In this document: positions 1 through 10,974 of the stretch, piece by piece
Layout: every line of letters starts with the position of its first letter
Position numbering within the stretch: the first letter of the stretch is position 1
Assembly (NCBI GenBank): GCA_948146395.1
Contig: OX411552.1
Location: 3,285,501-3,349,500, forward strand
Direction of reading: 5' to 3'
Length of the DNA stretch: 64,000 bases
Origin: Fragum whitleyi
Taxonomy: Eukaryota; Mollusca; Bivalvia; Cardiida; Cardiidae
Notes under the pieces: generated by a model
Database searches by the model: none
Told to the model about the DNA's origin: nothing
The model's input: only the letters and a program-made list of their open reading frames with translations
Program-made: the position numbers and the translations under genes

Positions 1-167
1 TCTAACATTAAACAAATGTGAGACTTTTGTCTTAAAAGATAAGGCAGCGGATGACTATTTCAAAAACATGAATTTTTAACTTTTTTTTGTCTTTCTAGGT
101 AAAATTTATGGAATTAAGTCTATTTTTCTTGAGGACAAGAAAAGGGAGGTATTAGATGTATGGGGTA

Positions 168-565
168 ATGATGCAAGTCTAGTTGCAAAGCAGACCCCCC
201 CCCCCCTACACAAGTGTTGTCCATATGAAATGCCATTTTCCATCAAAGGGCTATAACTATGTCAAAAGTCAATGGACTGTAACTGAAATAGGACATGCAC
301 ATCCCTTTTAATACTGATCATATTTGTAAAGTTTGCAATAATCCTTCCATCGGTTGCAGAGAAATGGAACAGACACAAAAAAGCTTCAGAAGAACACAGC
401 AACCCAGCTACAGACAGACTGACAAACTAGCTTGATCCTATACCGATAGCTCAGCGGAAAACAAACAGTTATAACTGCGTATATGTTTATAGGCAGTTAC
501 AACTGTTTCACACTAAGCCATCAATATACCCTCCAAATATAGTTTTGGGGGGTATTTTAACTCTC
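168..565 (+). repeat. Dispersed repeat, copy 1, split by a palindromic MITE
   Basis: Non-coding repeat homologous to 26690-26995. Shared landmarks in order are a C-rich run, GCCATTTTCCATCAA, a CAAAAGTCAA block, CTGTAAAGTTT-like sequence, and a closing block with CCAAACATAGTTTT-like sequence. Copy 1 is interrupted at 443-524 by a palindrome that copy 2 lacks. The C run at about 197-209 is length-unstable sequence. Family identity is unknown. Confidence 0.7.
443..524. mobile_element. Palindromic MITE (family P1), copy 1, TA target duplication
   Basis: A palindrome of about 80 bp whose arms start GATAGCTCAGCG and end CACTAAGCCATC, with inner arms AACTGC and GCAGTTACAACTGTTT around an AT-rich loop. 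It is flanked by TA at 441-442 and 525-526. The paralogous uninterrupted site at about 26959-26970 reads CCTATATACCCC, which is exactly the flanks minus the palindrome and one TA. That supports transposition by a Tc1/mariner-like mechanism. No coding capacity. Confidence 0.75.
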
Positions 566-1033
566 TAAGATCTGGTTTTGAAGACCACATATAGCAAACA
601 TTGTAGCTATGTTCAGGAAATAAAAATCAACAGTGTGGGAGTTGTGGGTTCCAAACCCCTTCTCTTCAAGGCCATGCATGTTGTGAATAACATTAATACT
701 TTCTGTTTACTTTGCAGCATGAAAAGTTAATGTAAGCCTCCAATTACCGGGTATTACTATTATGGTAGAACACAATGAAATTTTATCACAATATTCTTCA
801 GAGGATTCAAAACAACAGAATAGTCAGTTATTCTGACAAAAAGCTGGAAAATGGAAAGGGTGATGATCATTACTGAAGGCTCAGAGAACTAAACAGGTGC
901 TTGATTAATTATTCACAGAAAGTTTGATCCAAAAGAAAACAGTAGGACAAATAGATCTAATGACATATTACATCAAAAACAGCTCTAATGACTACAAGTG
1001 ACATATCATGGGAAAAAGGACCTTCTTAGAAAC
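566..1033. other. No gene seen
   Basis: AT-rich sequence with only short open frames. I see no coding signal, RNA gene or repeat shared with the rest of the window. Confidence 0.5.
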
Positions 1034-1243
1034 CAGGGGTCTATTGTACTAAACATCTTAAGTCAAAAATTTAAGTTGCTTCTGGATTTGTAACTAAATA
1101 TGGAATTCTGCCATGCATCATATCTGAAGACGATTCTGATGAGATTTTGCAAGGCAGATTCTAACAATGAATAAAAACACCAGCTACAATTAGTGATTTT
1201 GACTCATAATTATTTTTTTATTAGAAGTTAAGTCAAACGGGCG
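1034..1243 (+). mobile_element. MITE family P2 (CAGGGGTCT ends), copy 1
   Basis: Homologous to 56671-56902 and, without its left end, to 9750-9879. The left end reads CAGGGGTCTATTGTAC and the right end AAGTCAAACGGGCGCC, which are imperfect inverted repeats. The conserved core contains GATGAGATTTTGCAAGGCAG, then a GATTATTTTTTT-like T-rich stretch. No coding capacity; the transposase family is not assignable from the ends alone. Confidence 0.6.
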
Positions 1244-1442
1244 CCAGCAGTGTATGGGTGTTGGAATTTCAAGAGATCAGAGAGAGGGAAAAAGTTAGTG
1301 AAATGATATTTTGCGTAAAAAAAAATTAAAGAAAAAAATAACACATATCAACAAATGATTTTCACTCTACATAAATATCTAAATCAACAAAGGTCTAGTG
1401 CAGAACTATTATTAATACTTTTAGACACTTTCAATACTTTTT

Positions 1443-2475
1443 AGCTCATCCGAGCACAACATGCTCAAGGGGAGCTTTGAGTGACCATGAGTCTGTCGTC
1501 CCTTGTGTGTCGTGCGTCTTCGGTCATCAACAATCTTAAAAACTTCTTCTTCTACCAAACCACTGGGCCGATTTCAATGAAACTTTGCCAGAATATCCTT
1601 GGGAGACCCTCTTCAAAAAATGTTCGATAAATTCTGATTGACCCATAAATATGGGCCTGGCAGGGCAGGGCATTTTTCACTTTGAAATCTTTGAGTGACA
1701 CCTCTTCCTGAACCACTGGGCCGAGGTCACTGAAACTTTGAAAAAATGTTCCTTGGGTGACCCTCTTCAAAAATTGTTCGATAAAATCTGAATGGCCCAT
1801 AAATATGGTGTGGCAGGCCAGGGTTTTTTTTTAGGACGAAATCTTTGAACAACATCTTCTCCTAAACCATTGGGCTGATTTCAATGAAACTTAACCAGAA
1901 TGTTCCTTCGTTGACCTTTAAAATTTTTTACACAAAATCTTGATTGGCCAATAAATATGGGTGTGGCAGGGTGGGGCATATTTTGAGCCCAAAATCTTTG
2001 AAAGCCATCTCCTCCTGAACCATTGGGACGATTTCAAAGAAACTTTACCAGAATGTTTCTTGGGTGACTCTTTTCAAAATTTGTTCCCAAAATTTTGATT
2101 GGGCCATAAAAATGGGCATGGCAGGGTGGGGCTTATTTTGAGCCCGAAATCTTTGAACAACATTTTCTCTTGAACCACTAGGCCGATTTCAATGAAACTT
2201 TACCAGAATGTTCCTTTGATGACCCTCTTCAAAATTGGTTTGCAAAAGTTTTGATTGGCCCATAAATATGGGCATGGCAGGGAGGGCTTATTTTAGTCAC
2301 CTCGGTAAAGAATGGGTGGGCAGGGTCTATTTTCACTTTAGATTCTTGGAATAACATCTCCTCTTCAACAATTAGGCAAATGTGAATGAAACTTTGTCAG
2401 AAAGTTACTTGTATGGGTTCCACTTGACCAAGTAAATTCAGGTGAGCAGTTTAGGGCCATTCTGGCCCTCTTGCT
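1443..2475 (-). mobile_element. Minisatellite-core element (pearl/Helitron-like), reverse copy
   Basis: On the minus strand it begins with CAAGAGGGCCAGAATGGCCC, followed by CTCACCTGAAT. It continues through about six tandem units and ends in a GAGCATGTTGTGCTC hairpin and GAGCT. Units repeat every 152-173 bp, marked by the motif ACTGGGCCGATTTCAATGAA at about 1560, 1713, 1868, 2020, 2175 and 2348 as read on the plus strand. Both ends match the forward copy at 28055-28846. From memory this resembles non-autonomous pearl-type or Helitron-type elements of bivalves. Open frames in it are accidental. Confidence 0.65.
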
Positions 2476-3597
2476 TATACTGACCCTTCAGTTTAGACTT
2501 GACTAAAAAATTCTGTTGCTTGGTGATGAGTCAAACCCTCTCTTGGTAATCTGATGTTTAAAGAGAATTATGCTGCAATTGGTTAATGAGCCAAGATATA
2601 GAACACTGCATGTCCCCAGATCCATAATTACTCATCAGTAATGTATTTAGTATCAATTTGTCTTGCTAATTGCACATGGGCAAATAACAAAATCTATAGA
2701 AGGACAAATACATCTGCTGAAATTCCTAGCTATTATTTTTATCCTTTTTTCAGAATAATATCATAGTATTAAAACCTTGTATGAAACGAGAGAAAATATA
2801 ACCCCCTCTCTCTCTTCCCCCTTCCCCACCCCAGCTAAATTAAAGAAACATTTCTTTTTCATTTTTTTCCATGTTATTTTCTAACCAGTTTTCTTCATGA
2901 TTTGAGATTTTATAATTATAACTAATTAGCAATAGATTTTTATTTTTATTAATTATTTGACCAATTTTGTACTCATATTTCCAGAAATTGAACAAGTTTC
3001 TTAATCACAAGTAAAGTCATTTGGAAAATCTAATTTGCTACAAGCATATTTTTCAATTTCTTTTAAAAAGAGATGTTGACAAAATTCAAGTTAAACCAGT
3101 CAACACTAATATATTCCTGATCATCAGTTAATGGGTCAGGTCCACAAATTAAATGTTATAAAATGAGTGAACAGTAGCCTCACCCAGCACATCAAGAGGG
3201 CTGCCCTCAGTGTGTGTGTGAGAAATGCTTATGAATTAGAATTGAATTGGTTATCAGACATCAGCAGATGTGACTGTATTAACCGTTATCGTCAATAAAA
3301 CCAGACATGCCTCACATATGAACAAGTACGGAGTTTTAAATCTCCCCGATGTCCATGCTGTCCTTAGATGATAAAATAGCTATGAAGATCTTGGATTATA
3401 GAAGAATGTCCAAAGTGAGTTCACCCTGAAGACGGAAACAAATTTGAAAAAAAATATATATTTGAAATGAATGGTTTCAATTGGAATTTATCTAGACTTT
3501 TCAAATTAGTTCTATTTTTGCCAATATTCATGTCATACAAATCCGAATTTTGAAGAAAAAAAAAATAATAATAATTACTGGTCTAGTTGAATTTATC
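2476..3597. other. No gene seen
   Basis: AT-rich, with a CT-rich run at about 2800-2835. I see no coding signal. Confidence 0.5.
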
Positions 3598-3656
3598 CAA
3601 TGTCATTCTGAACCTGGAATATTCCTGCTCTGGCAGGAGATATAGACAAACATAGG
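3598..3656 (+). mobile_element. Fragment of TTAA-type MITE family P5
   Basis: The sequence TGTCATTCTGAACCTGGAAT, followed by ATTCCTGCTCTGGCAGGAG, matches the left end of the complete copy at 10207-10446. Only the left part survives. An open frame across it is coincidental. Confidence 0.5.
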
Positions 3657-3835
3657 CATTCAAATAAATTTTTTTTATGAAATTCTGCAAGGGAACTATT
3701 TTGTTTCTTTTCTTTTTTATTTTTATTTTTTGTTAAATCCAGTAATAATTTTAGTAAAATCCCATAAGAAATCTGATCCATCAAAGGTCAGTACAGGTGG
3801 TTCAATGAGATTGCCCTTAAGTATAAAGTTATTCA

Positions 3836-4345
3836 AAGACATCTTCAAAATTCGTTTGTACAATAATTAAGACTCTATAAGGTCTTAGTGTACATCTTCA
3901 GAATTCACATTTACAATAAGTGAAGACTGAAACACATTTAAAAATCCCATCCACTTCTTCAGAATTCACATTTACAATAAGTGAAGACTGAAACACATTG
4001 AAAAAAACACCCACTTCTTAAGAATTCACATTTATTTAGTAAAGATTCTGAAGTACATTTAAAGGCTGATACACTTCAAAATTCAAAAAGATTCTGAAGT
4101 ACATTTCAAGGCCCATGTACTTCTTCGGAATTCATATTTTCAATCGTTAAAGATTCTAAAGTACATTTAAAGGCCTATGTACTTCTTAAGAATTCATATT
4201 TACAATCAGTAAAAATTCTAGAGTACAAATTCAAGGCCAATGTACTTCTTCAGAATTCACATTTACAATTTGTTTAGATTTTGAAGTACATTTAAAGTCC
4301 ATATTCTTCTTCAAAATTCATATTTATGATTAGTAAATATTCTAA
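3836..4345 (+). repeat. Tandem array, about 60-bp unit, 7-8 degenerate copies
   Basis: Each unit carries CTTCAGAATTCACATTTACA followed by AGTxAAGATTCTGAAGTACATTT-like sequence and a CC-containing spacer. Unit starts are near 3899, 3961, 4021, 4131, 4191 and 4251. Divergence rises toward the right end. Non-coding minisatellite. Confidence 0.75.
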
Positions 4346-4409
4346 AACTTACAATTTGTACATTGGAAGTCTCTGAAGGAGAGGAGAATATCTGTTTCTT
4401 TCCTGTATT

Positions 4410-4615
4410 AGACATGGGCTTACCTCCCATTACGCACATTACGCAATTTTAAGCGCATAATACAAAATAAATCCCCTGTTCAAGCTGTAGTGATATTTTG
4501 ACTATTCATCAATGTTGAAATCATTAAAATTGTCACTGGGGATCCCTTACTCTGTCCCCCATTCCTCGCCAAAAGGGAAGTTGGATGTTAGTTTGATTAA
4601 GATTTCCCATAACAT
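4410..4615 (+). repeat. Dispersed repeat carrying the empty site of the Ty3/gypsy element
   Basis: Homologous to the sequence on both sides of the LTR retrotransposon (37440-37618 and 45782 onward). Shared features are the AC-GCACATTACGC-type block, CGCATAATACAAA, ATTCATCAATG, AAATCATT and then GGGATC followed by CTTxCTCTG. Here GATC (4541-4544) occurs once and uninterrupted, so this copy shows the pre-insertion state. Confidence 0.7.
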
Positions 4616-5145
4616 CTTTATATTTAAACCTATGGGGAAAGCAGCTAGAGGCTACAAAAGGATGTAATGGTAGTACATATGTGAAAGATTTCAGGAATCC
4701 ATTGTAAGGTGCTCCAACCTAAGCATTATAACTGCCATGAGTTTTCTTCAACTTAAACATTCAAATCAAACCATTTACCTTTGACATAATTGTTATTCAT
4801 CTTAAATAATTAGCCTGCTGTTAATGACAAATTCGGTATGTACACAAATGCTTGGCAGACAGTAAAGCTACGATTAGCCTACATAGATTTACATCGATAC
4901 ACCGTCTTATCTTAGCCAACATTGCCTGCTTTCTACTTCGTAACAATTAGTGTTGGGCAATCAGTTTCAAATCACAATCGATTATCAGCATTTAGTCGGA
5001 AGAGTAAACCAACTATCGATCGATTGTTCAATCATTTTCTTAGAAATTGATAGAGCCCTAGGAGTATCATCCTTTGAATAATAGAATGTGAAAGTTTAGG
5101 AAAAACTCTGACCTAAAGACAATTTCTGCAGACCTTTCTACCAAC
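4616..5145. other. No gene seen
   Basis: AT-rich, without coding signal or a recognised repeat. Confidence 0.45.
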
Positions 5146-5223
5146 TTCATGGGTCAGCATGAAGCAGTTGTAACTGCCTATAAACATATAGGCAGTTACA
5201 ACTGTTTCATGCTGAGCCATCAA
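5146..5223. mobile_element. Palindromic MITE (family P1), copy 2
   Basis: Arms TTCATGGGTCAGCATGAA and TTCATGCTGAGCCATCAA enclose perfectly complementary inner arms GTTGTAACTGCCTATA and TATAGGCAGTTACAAC. The loop is only a few bases. This is one of the best-preserved copies and would fold into a nearly perfect hairpin. Confidence 0.75.
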
Positions 5224-5970
5224 GCTGATGTCAGTTTTGAAAACAAAATATAATGGCTTTTTCATTTATGTAAGAACTGAAAAATCAATTAATTTCTTAG
5301 TCAATTATCACAACTGTAAGCCCAAACCAACTGATTATATATAAAACTTCATTAATGTGCCCATCACTAGAAACAATGTTAAAAAAATGAGCTAGGCCAG
5401 CTCAAAAGTCCTATTTGTCTTAAGAAATTCCAATTTGTTTAAAACAAAATCAAAATTCAGCAGGATAAGCATTAAACAGAGTTTGGCCATCCTGAAAGTC
5501 CCTAAATAAGGTAAGTATAGACGAAGCTGCCAAAAATTTGTCTCCGTAAACTACAAATTACAAGTTTATAAATATAAATACGGCCACAAATAAAGACGAA
5601 ACATACGATTTAGCAGCAGAAAAATCTCACAAACTGTTATGGATGGAAATATTTAAAGATGTACATATCTACTAAATTGCGGGAAGAGCATTTTATGTCA
5701 GAATTTATAACTTGTCTCAGGTGATGTATTTGTTTTACAATCACATTTTAAAGTCAATTTCAGTGGAATTTAAAGTTTTGTAATGATATATCTCCACAAT
5801 GACTGTGTTCTTTACTGGCAGAGTGGGCATATTTCTCCATTTTTGAAACAATATATTAAACCACAGTAATATATCTTCAACATTTGCAAATGTCACAGGA
5901 CATCAAAGAAGGGCCAAATACAATTTCATAAAATGGTGAAAATTAGCTGTATGCAGGAAATAGCAATGAT
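5224..5970. other. No gene seen
   Basis: AT-rich intergenic sequence with no coding or RNA gene signal recognised. Confidence 0.45.
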
Positions 5971-6215
5971 ATGAGCCTGTGTGTGACATATCCAACAATT
6001 TCAAATGGGCTCAAGGCAAAGACTCTGAGCCTGTGCATCCACACAGTCTAACCAGAGTCTTCACTTATAATGTGTTCAGTAGATATAGATAGGGTTTCAA
6101 AGTATATGCAGACCATCAGGTAACTTCATATTTACAGTATGTGGTATTCCAAGCTACTCATTGTTTGTACTTCACAAAAGTTTTAAGTAGTTGGAAATGT
6201 CACACACAGGCTCAT
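5971..6215. mobile_element. MITE family P3 (GAGCCTGTGTGTGA ends), copy 1
   Basis: The left end GAGCCTGTGTGTGACATATC and right end GAAATGTCACACACAGGCTC are inverted repeats. The interior holds a smaller hairpin around GCCTGTGCATCCACACAGTC and AACCAGAGTCTTCACTTATA. Related copies are at 7954-8113 and 29597-29887, with an interior fragment at about 54485-54565. Non-coding. Confidence 0.7.
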
Positions 6216-6281
6216 TTGTCTTGTAGCTTTTGCCTGTCAGCTCAATAGGTCTTCAAACAACGGAGATTGTTCCAACTTCAC

Positions 6282-6478
6282 AGGCATGCTCAGTTACAAG
6301 TAGGATAGGCATGCTCAGTTACAAGTAGGATAGGCATGCTCAGTTACATGTAGGATAGGCATGCTCAGTTACAAGTAGGCTAGGCATGCCCAGAACAAGT
6401 AGGATAGGCATGCTCAGTTACATGTAGGATAGGCATGCTCAGTTACAAGTAGGCTAGGCATGCTCAGTTACATGTAGG
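6282..6478 (+). repeat. Tandem array, 25-bp unit, about 8 copies
   Basis: The unit is AGGCATGCTCAGTTACAAGT plus AGGAT, with variants ACATGT, GGCT and one shortened copy reading GCCCAGAACAAG. Copies are contiguous with no unique spacers, so this is a minisatellite and not a CRISPR array. Confidence 0.9.
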
Positions 6479-7126
6479 AGTGTGAATAGCTGTTTCAGAA
6501 CCAAAAGTCAAGTAATGATCAAAATTTCTGAATGTATTGATCAACTTCAGGACTTACTTTCAGAAGATAATGATGCCTATTGATAATAAATTTCTTAATA
6601 CTGACACAGTTTTAAATCATTTTCTATGTGCTTTCTTTAAAATTAATTGGATTCACCAATATCAATACTTATAATCCTTTAAATACTGTTCACAACATAT
6701 TCCCCCTGGACACAATGATTTTGTAGACAACAAAGAGAAATTTAGTCTGATTTATGCCCACGCTGCCTGCTTTTTACTTGATTTCTTTCTCTATTCTTTT
6801 TTTAAGGGTTTGGTGGGTGAGGGTGGGCTGTGACTTAACCAGACTTGTTGAAATGTCTTAAAATTGGCAATTAGTTTGAAACAAATTAAACTCTGCCCCA
6901 AAAGATCTGATTCACACAATTTGGCCAAATCTACAACTTAAGAAGACCATATATGCTTAAAATTATTGAAAATACCTTTAGATCTCTATAATGAACAACT
7001 AAAAAAAATTCCCCATCATGGATCGACACTAATCCTTAGTGAGTAATGAGTCTATCGGATTACTGATTTATGATATTCAGGAGTCCAAACTCAAAGTAAG
7101 GAGTCCAAATTTTCAAAATACAAAAA
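6479..7126. other. No gene seen
   Basis: AT-rich. The end of this stretch and 7310-7375 both carry repeated GGAGTCC motifs, which may be remnants of an older repeat around the hairpin at 7127. Confidence 0.4.
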
Positions 7127-7179
7127 AATGTGAATAAGAAGAAATTGCTTGTCAAAAGCAATTTCTTCCTTTTCACATG
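7127..7179. repeat. Hairpin core related to MITE family P4
   Basis: AAGAAGAAATTGCTTG, a short loop and AAGCAATTTCTTCC form a strong stem-loop. The same core lies at the centre of the piggyBac-like MITEs at 21241-21474 and 60505-60725. The outer ends of this copy are not recognisable. Confidence 0.5.
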
Positions 7180-7953
7180 TTTAAAAATATTACTAGATGC
7201 AAGTAAATGTTATCTTCAACAATTTTTTGCAGTGCAAAGATACTGAAAAAGAACTTGTCATGTGTATTTGTCTTTCAAAATATTCTCTTTGATCTTTTGG
7301 GCCCTTGGACTCCTTATTTGCTAAATGAAGGAGTCCAAACTGGTAAACAAGGAGTCTCGGACTCCCGGACTCCCCTTAGTGTAGAATCCTGCCCATTATT
7401 GCTGTATCATTGTCGTAACTATGACACTGGCAATAATTATTGCCTGTTTGAGAGCAATGTTAAACATTGGCCAATGTATTAATTCAAAATTATTGTCAAA
7501 TGATAATAATCAAATAATTAGGCTGTTAAAAATTTTGTAACTTCCATCTTTATTATAAAGAAAATCTTTCTGTAAAGATAACGGTAACAATAGCTCAATA
7601 TGGTAGTATACTCCATAGAATTTCATGGCCCTGTAAGTGAAATTTGCATAACAGAGCCATCTGGGTTCTATCATTCTGGAATTCTTGGACAAACAAGATT
7701 GGAATAATCCTTAACTAAACTTGCCAAATATAGACTTTTCCAAATACTGAGATTGTCAAAGAAGGATCGGAAACATGACACATTTTCTTGCTGTCTGCTT
7801 TGGGCATATTAACTTTACAATTTTTTAGTAAATTTTTCCCAAACTATTTCAAAAATTGTTTTACTTATACTGCTTAATTAATGCAAAGGGAATCTTTCTA
7901 CACAAAATATTTTTCATTTTGAAACTAAAGACAAATATAAATTTGAAAATTAA
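7180..7953. other. No gene seen
   Basis: Contains short open frames only. I see no recognisable protein or RNA gene. Confidence 0.4.
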
Positions 7954-8113
7954 TATGAACCTGCGCGTGAGATTTCCAACAATTTCAACATCCGCACGGT
8001 CTGACCAGAGTCTTCACTATGCATTAAGTGGATAGATAAGGTCTCAAAGTATATGTAGACAATCAGGTAACTTTTTATTTCAAATTGTTGGAAATGTCAC
8101 ACACAGGCTCATA
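7954..8113. mobile_element. MITE family P3, copy 2
   Basis: The left end GAACCTGCGCGTGAGATTTC and right end GTTGGAAATGTCACACACAG form inverted repeats. The interior matches copy 1 through CGGTCTGACCAGAGTCTTCA and GGTCTCAAAGTATATGTAGA. Shorter than copy 1. Confidence 0.65.
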
Positions 8114-8446
8114 TGTCAAATAGTCATAGCAGAATTAATTCATTTGAATACAGATACAAAACATCATTCAAGCTATTTGTTCAATGTTTTTGAAAGAAAT
8201 CGAACTCTGAATGTTTTATACAAATCCATAACGATATAAAGGGATTTCTGTGCTATGATAGAAGACAGGCTGCTATTTGAAAATTAAATCATGCTTGTTT
8301 AAGGAGCTTGTCCCAGTCTATATTTGTAAATAGGCTGAGACACACACCAGACTAGGGACCTGTTTAAGGCAAGGTAGACTATAGTTCACGAAATAGAGTC
8401 TGTGTTGTCTCAATTAGTCTCAGAAAACTCTTTCCTTTATCATTCC
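8114..8446. other. No gene seen
   Basis: AT-rich sequence without coding signal. Confidence 0.4.
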
Positions 8447-8605
8447 AGAAATGAAGAGAGTATTTTTATACATTTCATGGAGGCATGAAGTTAAAACCTA
8501 ATCATACTGTAAGTATGTGCAAGGAAGATTAACACACAAGTGTGATTAGGTTTTTTTGTTTATACTTCTATAAGATAAAAAGAACTCTCTTCATCTCTTG
8601 AATTA
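8447..8605. mobile_element. Inverted-repeat MITE (family P6), copy 1
   Basis: The left arm contains AGAAATGAAGAGAGTA and AAAACCTAATCATACT. The right arm contains AAGTGTGATTAGGTTTTTTT and GAACTCTCTTCATCTCTTG. The arms pair with small mismatches. Related to the larger palindrome at 9011-9250. Confidence 0.6.
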
Positions 8606-9010
8606 TAAAAGTTAAATGTGGATATTTCAAAGACACGCCTCAATTTAGACTTGTTGACAAATCCAAGCTAACAAAATGTAAAACAAGTATGTAACATTGT
8701 AACTATAAAGCTACATATAAATGCAAGCCGATCCTTGTCTATGCTTTCTGCTGATTATTGATAATCTTTTCTGATAAAACACAATCTAATTCTTTTTTTT
8801 TTCCATCAAGGTTTGTGCTTTCTGATTGGCTGAAAACTTTCTTTTATTACTCAATGAAACCAAGTTTGAGTACACAGCTACTTTGTAAGCTTTCACACAA
8901 AGTAGTCCAATTACAAATCTGTTTCTTAATCAATAAATCTGAACAGATTATATTTGATTTATCAAATTATAAGAGATGAGGAGAGTAGTTATTAATTGCT
9001 TGGAGAAATG

Positions 9011-9250
9011 CTTTGGTTTTGAAGTACTCATATCCAGCTCCTGACATCATTTAAGAGATGAAGAGAGAGTAGTTACTAATTTCTTGGAAAAAAATGAAAC
9101 TAAAAAAACTAATCACACTTAAGTATGAACCCGCTTTGCATATTCATACAGAGTGATTAGGTTTTTAGTTTCATTTTTTCATGAAATTAATACTCCCTTC
9201 GTCTCTTAAATGATGACAGGAACTGGATATGAGTACTTCAAAACCAAACT
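9011..9250. mobile_element. Large palindrome (family P6), arms of about 105 bp
   Basis: The left arm runs from TTTGGTTTTGAAGTACTCAT through GACATCATTTAAGAGATGAA to AACTAATCACACTT. The right arm is its reverse complement, from GAGTGATTAGGTTTTTAG through CGTCTCTTAAATGATGACAG to ATGAGTACTTCAAAACCAAA. The loop holds CCCGCTTTGCATATTC. A short direct partial duplicate of the left arm precedes it at about 8975-9025. No coding capacity. Confidence 0.75.
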
Positions 9251-9651
9251 ATGATTACAAATAATCCTCGCTGTTGAGGGTGAACAGAATGGTGTTGATG
9301 AAGATCCAAATGCCCATCTATGCTGACTGATCTTAGTCTAAACTTAGTTTACCCAGGGATATTCCACATTCAATATTACCATGGGCAAAATTATTAAGAG
9401 CTGAGAACCTTAAGTTATAGATCTTTTCTCGTGCTCATCTGAAAATTTTTTCAAATTTCAACTTGAGATTAAAGCTATAAATCTTTTGCAATACTGTAAT
9501 TAATATTTAAACATAAAAGATTATAAATAACAATTTGTTAATATTGTCTTTTATAATTATATATTAATCAGAGAATGTTCAGAGTTTAGAGTGGAAAATC
9601 TTTAATAATCTCAGGTCCTTGGGCCTGTATAACTAAATATCTATCATTTTT

Positions 9652-9745
9652 TGCTCACCTGAGCACAAAGTGCTAAAGGTGAGCTATTGTGGTGAGGTGG
9701 ATGTACGTTGGTGTGTCCTCTATTGTGTGACTTCCTTCGTCATTA
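9652..9745 (-). mobile_element. Isolated end of a minisatellite-core element
   Basis: The sequence GCTCACCTGAGCACAAAGTG, then CTAAAGGTGAGCTATTGTGG, is the terminal hairpin of the family seen complete at 10975-13838, here reversed. No core repeat units follow, so this is a truncated or solo end. Confidence 0.55.
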
Positions 9746-9749
9746 GAAT

Positions 9750-9879
9750 CGTCTTCTAAAGACACTTCTGATGAGATATTGCAAGGCAGATTTTAACAAT
9801 GAATAAAAACAGCAGGTACAATTTGTGATATTGACCTACGATTATTTTTTTCATAAGCAGTTTAGTAAAAACAGGCCCC
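9750..9879 (+). mobile_element. MITE family P2, left-truncated copy
   Basis: It contains GATGAGATATTGCAAGGCAG, AATGAATAAAAACAGCAGGT and a GATTATTTTTTT-like stretch, and ends near AGTAAAAACAGGCCCC. It matches 1034-1243 and 56671-56902 but lacks their left end. Confidence 0.55.
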
Positions 9880-10206
9880 TAATTTCTAAGAAATGTGTAG
9901 GTTGACACTGGACATGACATATCTCACAGTGAATGGTTTTTGGTTGAATAGAAGTCCAAGTTGGATGTAACAAGATTAATCATTCTGTGCCTGACTTCAA
10001 GAAGTCCTGGTTTTGACGATCTTAAGTTGGTCTGTCACCGCCATACTTTCTTGTTTTCTTCACCAAATCTTTTCCTTTATTACGTTGTTTTTTCACTTCT
10101 CAACTCTATTCCATAAGCCTGTTTTTTGTCAAAACTGCATATTCAATGGTGAATAAACTTAGGTAGGAACAAAAATTAGGTAAGTTTTGGCACAAAACAG
10201 TTGTAA

Positions 10207-10446
10207 CCCTTGTCATGCTGAACCTGGAATATTCCTGCTTTGGTAGGAGTTAGACACAAACATCAGCCTGCACATATGTGCAGTCTGATGTTGGTCTACA
10301 CCACCTGTTTCTCACTTTCAAACCAGAATTGTCAATAGATTAAGTTTTTTAAAATAAAAATTGACCTACAGTTGGTTCTTTCAGTGCTTTTTGCCCTTTG
10401 ATTTTGATGAAAATTTTTAGCCAAAATTTATTCAGCATGACAAGGG
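10207..10446. mobile_element. MITE family P5 with 16-bp perfect ends, TTAA-like site
   Basis: The terminal inverted repeats CCCTTGTCATGCTGAA and TTCAGCATGACAAGGG are perfect. They are flanked by GTAA on the left and TTAA on the right, as expected for a slightly decayed TTAA duplication of piggyBac type. The interior includes AATATTCCTGCTTTGGTAGG and a palindrome around CACATATGTGCAGTCTGATG. A second copy is at 48621-48856 and a fragment at 3598-3656. Confidence 0.7.
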
Positions 10447-10974
10447 TTAACTGCCTATAAATGTACTGGTATATGTAGTTTCAACTGTTTTAGGCTGATC
10501 CACGGATTTGCACTTCACTGTTTGTGCATTGAAAAGAGATCATAATTATAATGTTTAGTTATTTCTGTTTAAAAAAATAATAATTGGTAATGTTTTAAGA
10601 AATTTGAATATCTCCAAAGTTTGTTCCAGATAAAGCTGAATTGATATAAATGTGTATGAGACTTTGATGCCTTCAAATTGTGATTTATTTATGGCATATC
10701 ATTCTATTCCGAAATAAACTTCCAATTTTCTATGCACATTTATCAAACCTAAATATAATGTGGTCATTATGTCACTATACGTCTATTCCCCAATATTGTT
10801 CCAAAATTAAAGAAAATTCCATTACTATATTGACTGTTTAGATTTTTAAATCTCAAGAGACATAATATTTAAAAGCATAATCTCTATTGAGGCAGCCCTC
10901 TTTTTGCATACTAAAATGATCAAATGTCCTGTTTTATAAAAGCTTGTTTATACCAGTGGATGTTCAATTAAATA
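10447..10974. other. No gene seen
   Basis: AT-rich sequence between two repeats. No coding signal. Confidence 0.4.

Noticed and set aside
6282..6478. Regular 25-bp repeats resembling a CRISPR array
   Set aside because: Units are directly contiguous with no unique spacers, and the genome is eukaryotic. It is a minisatellite.
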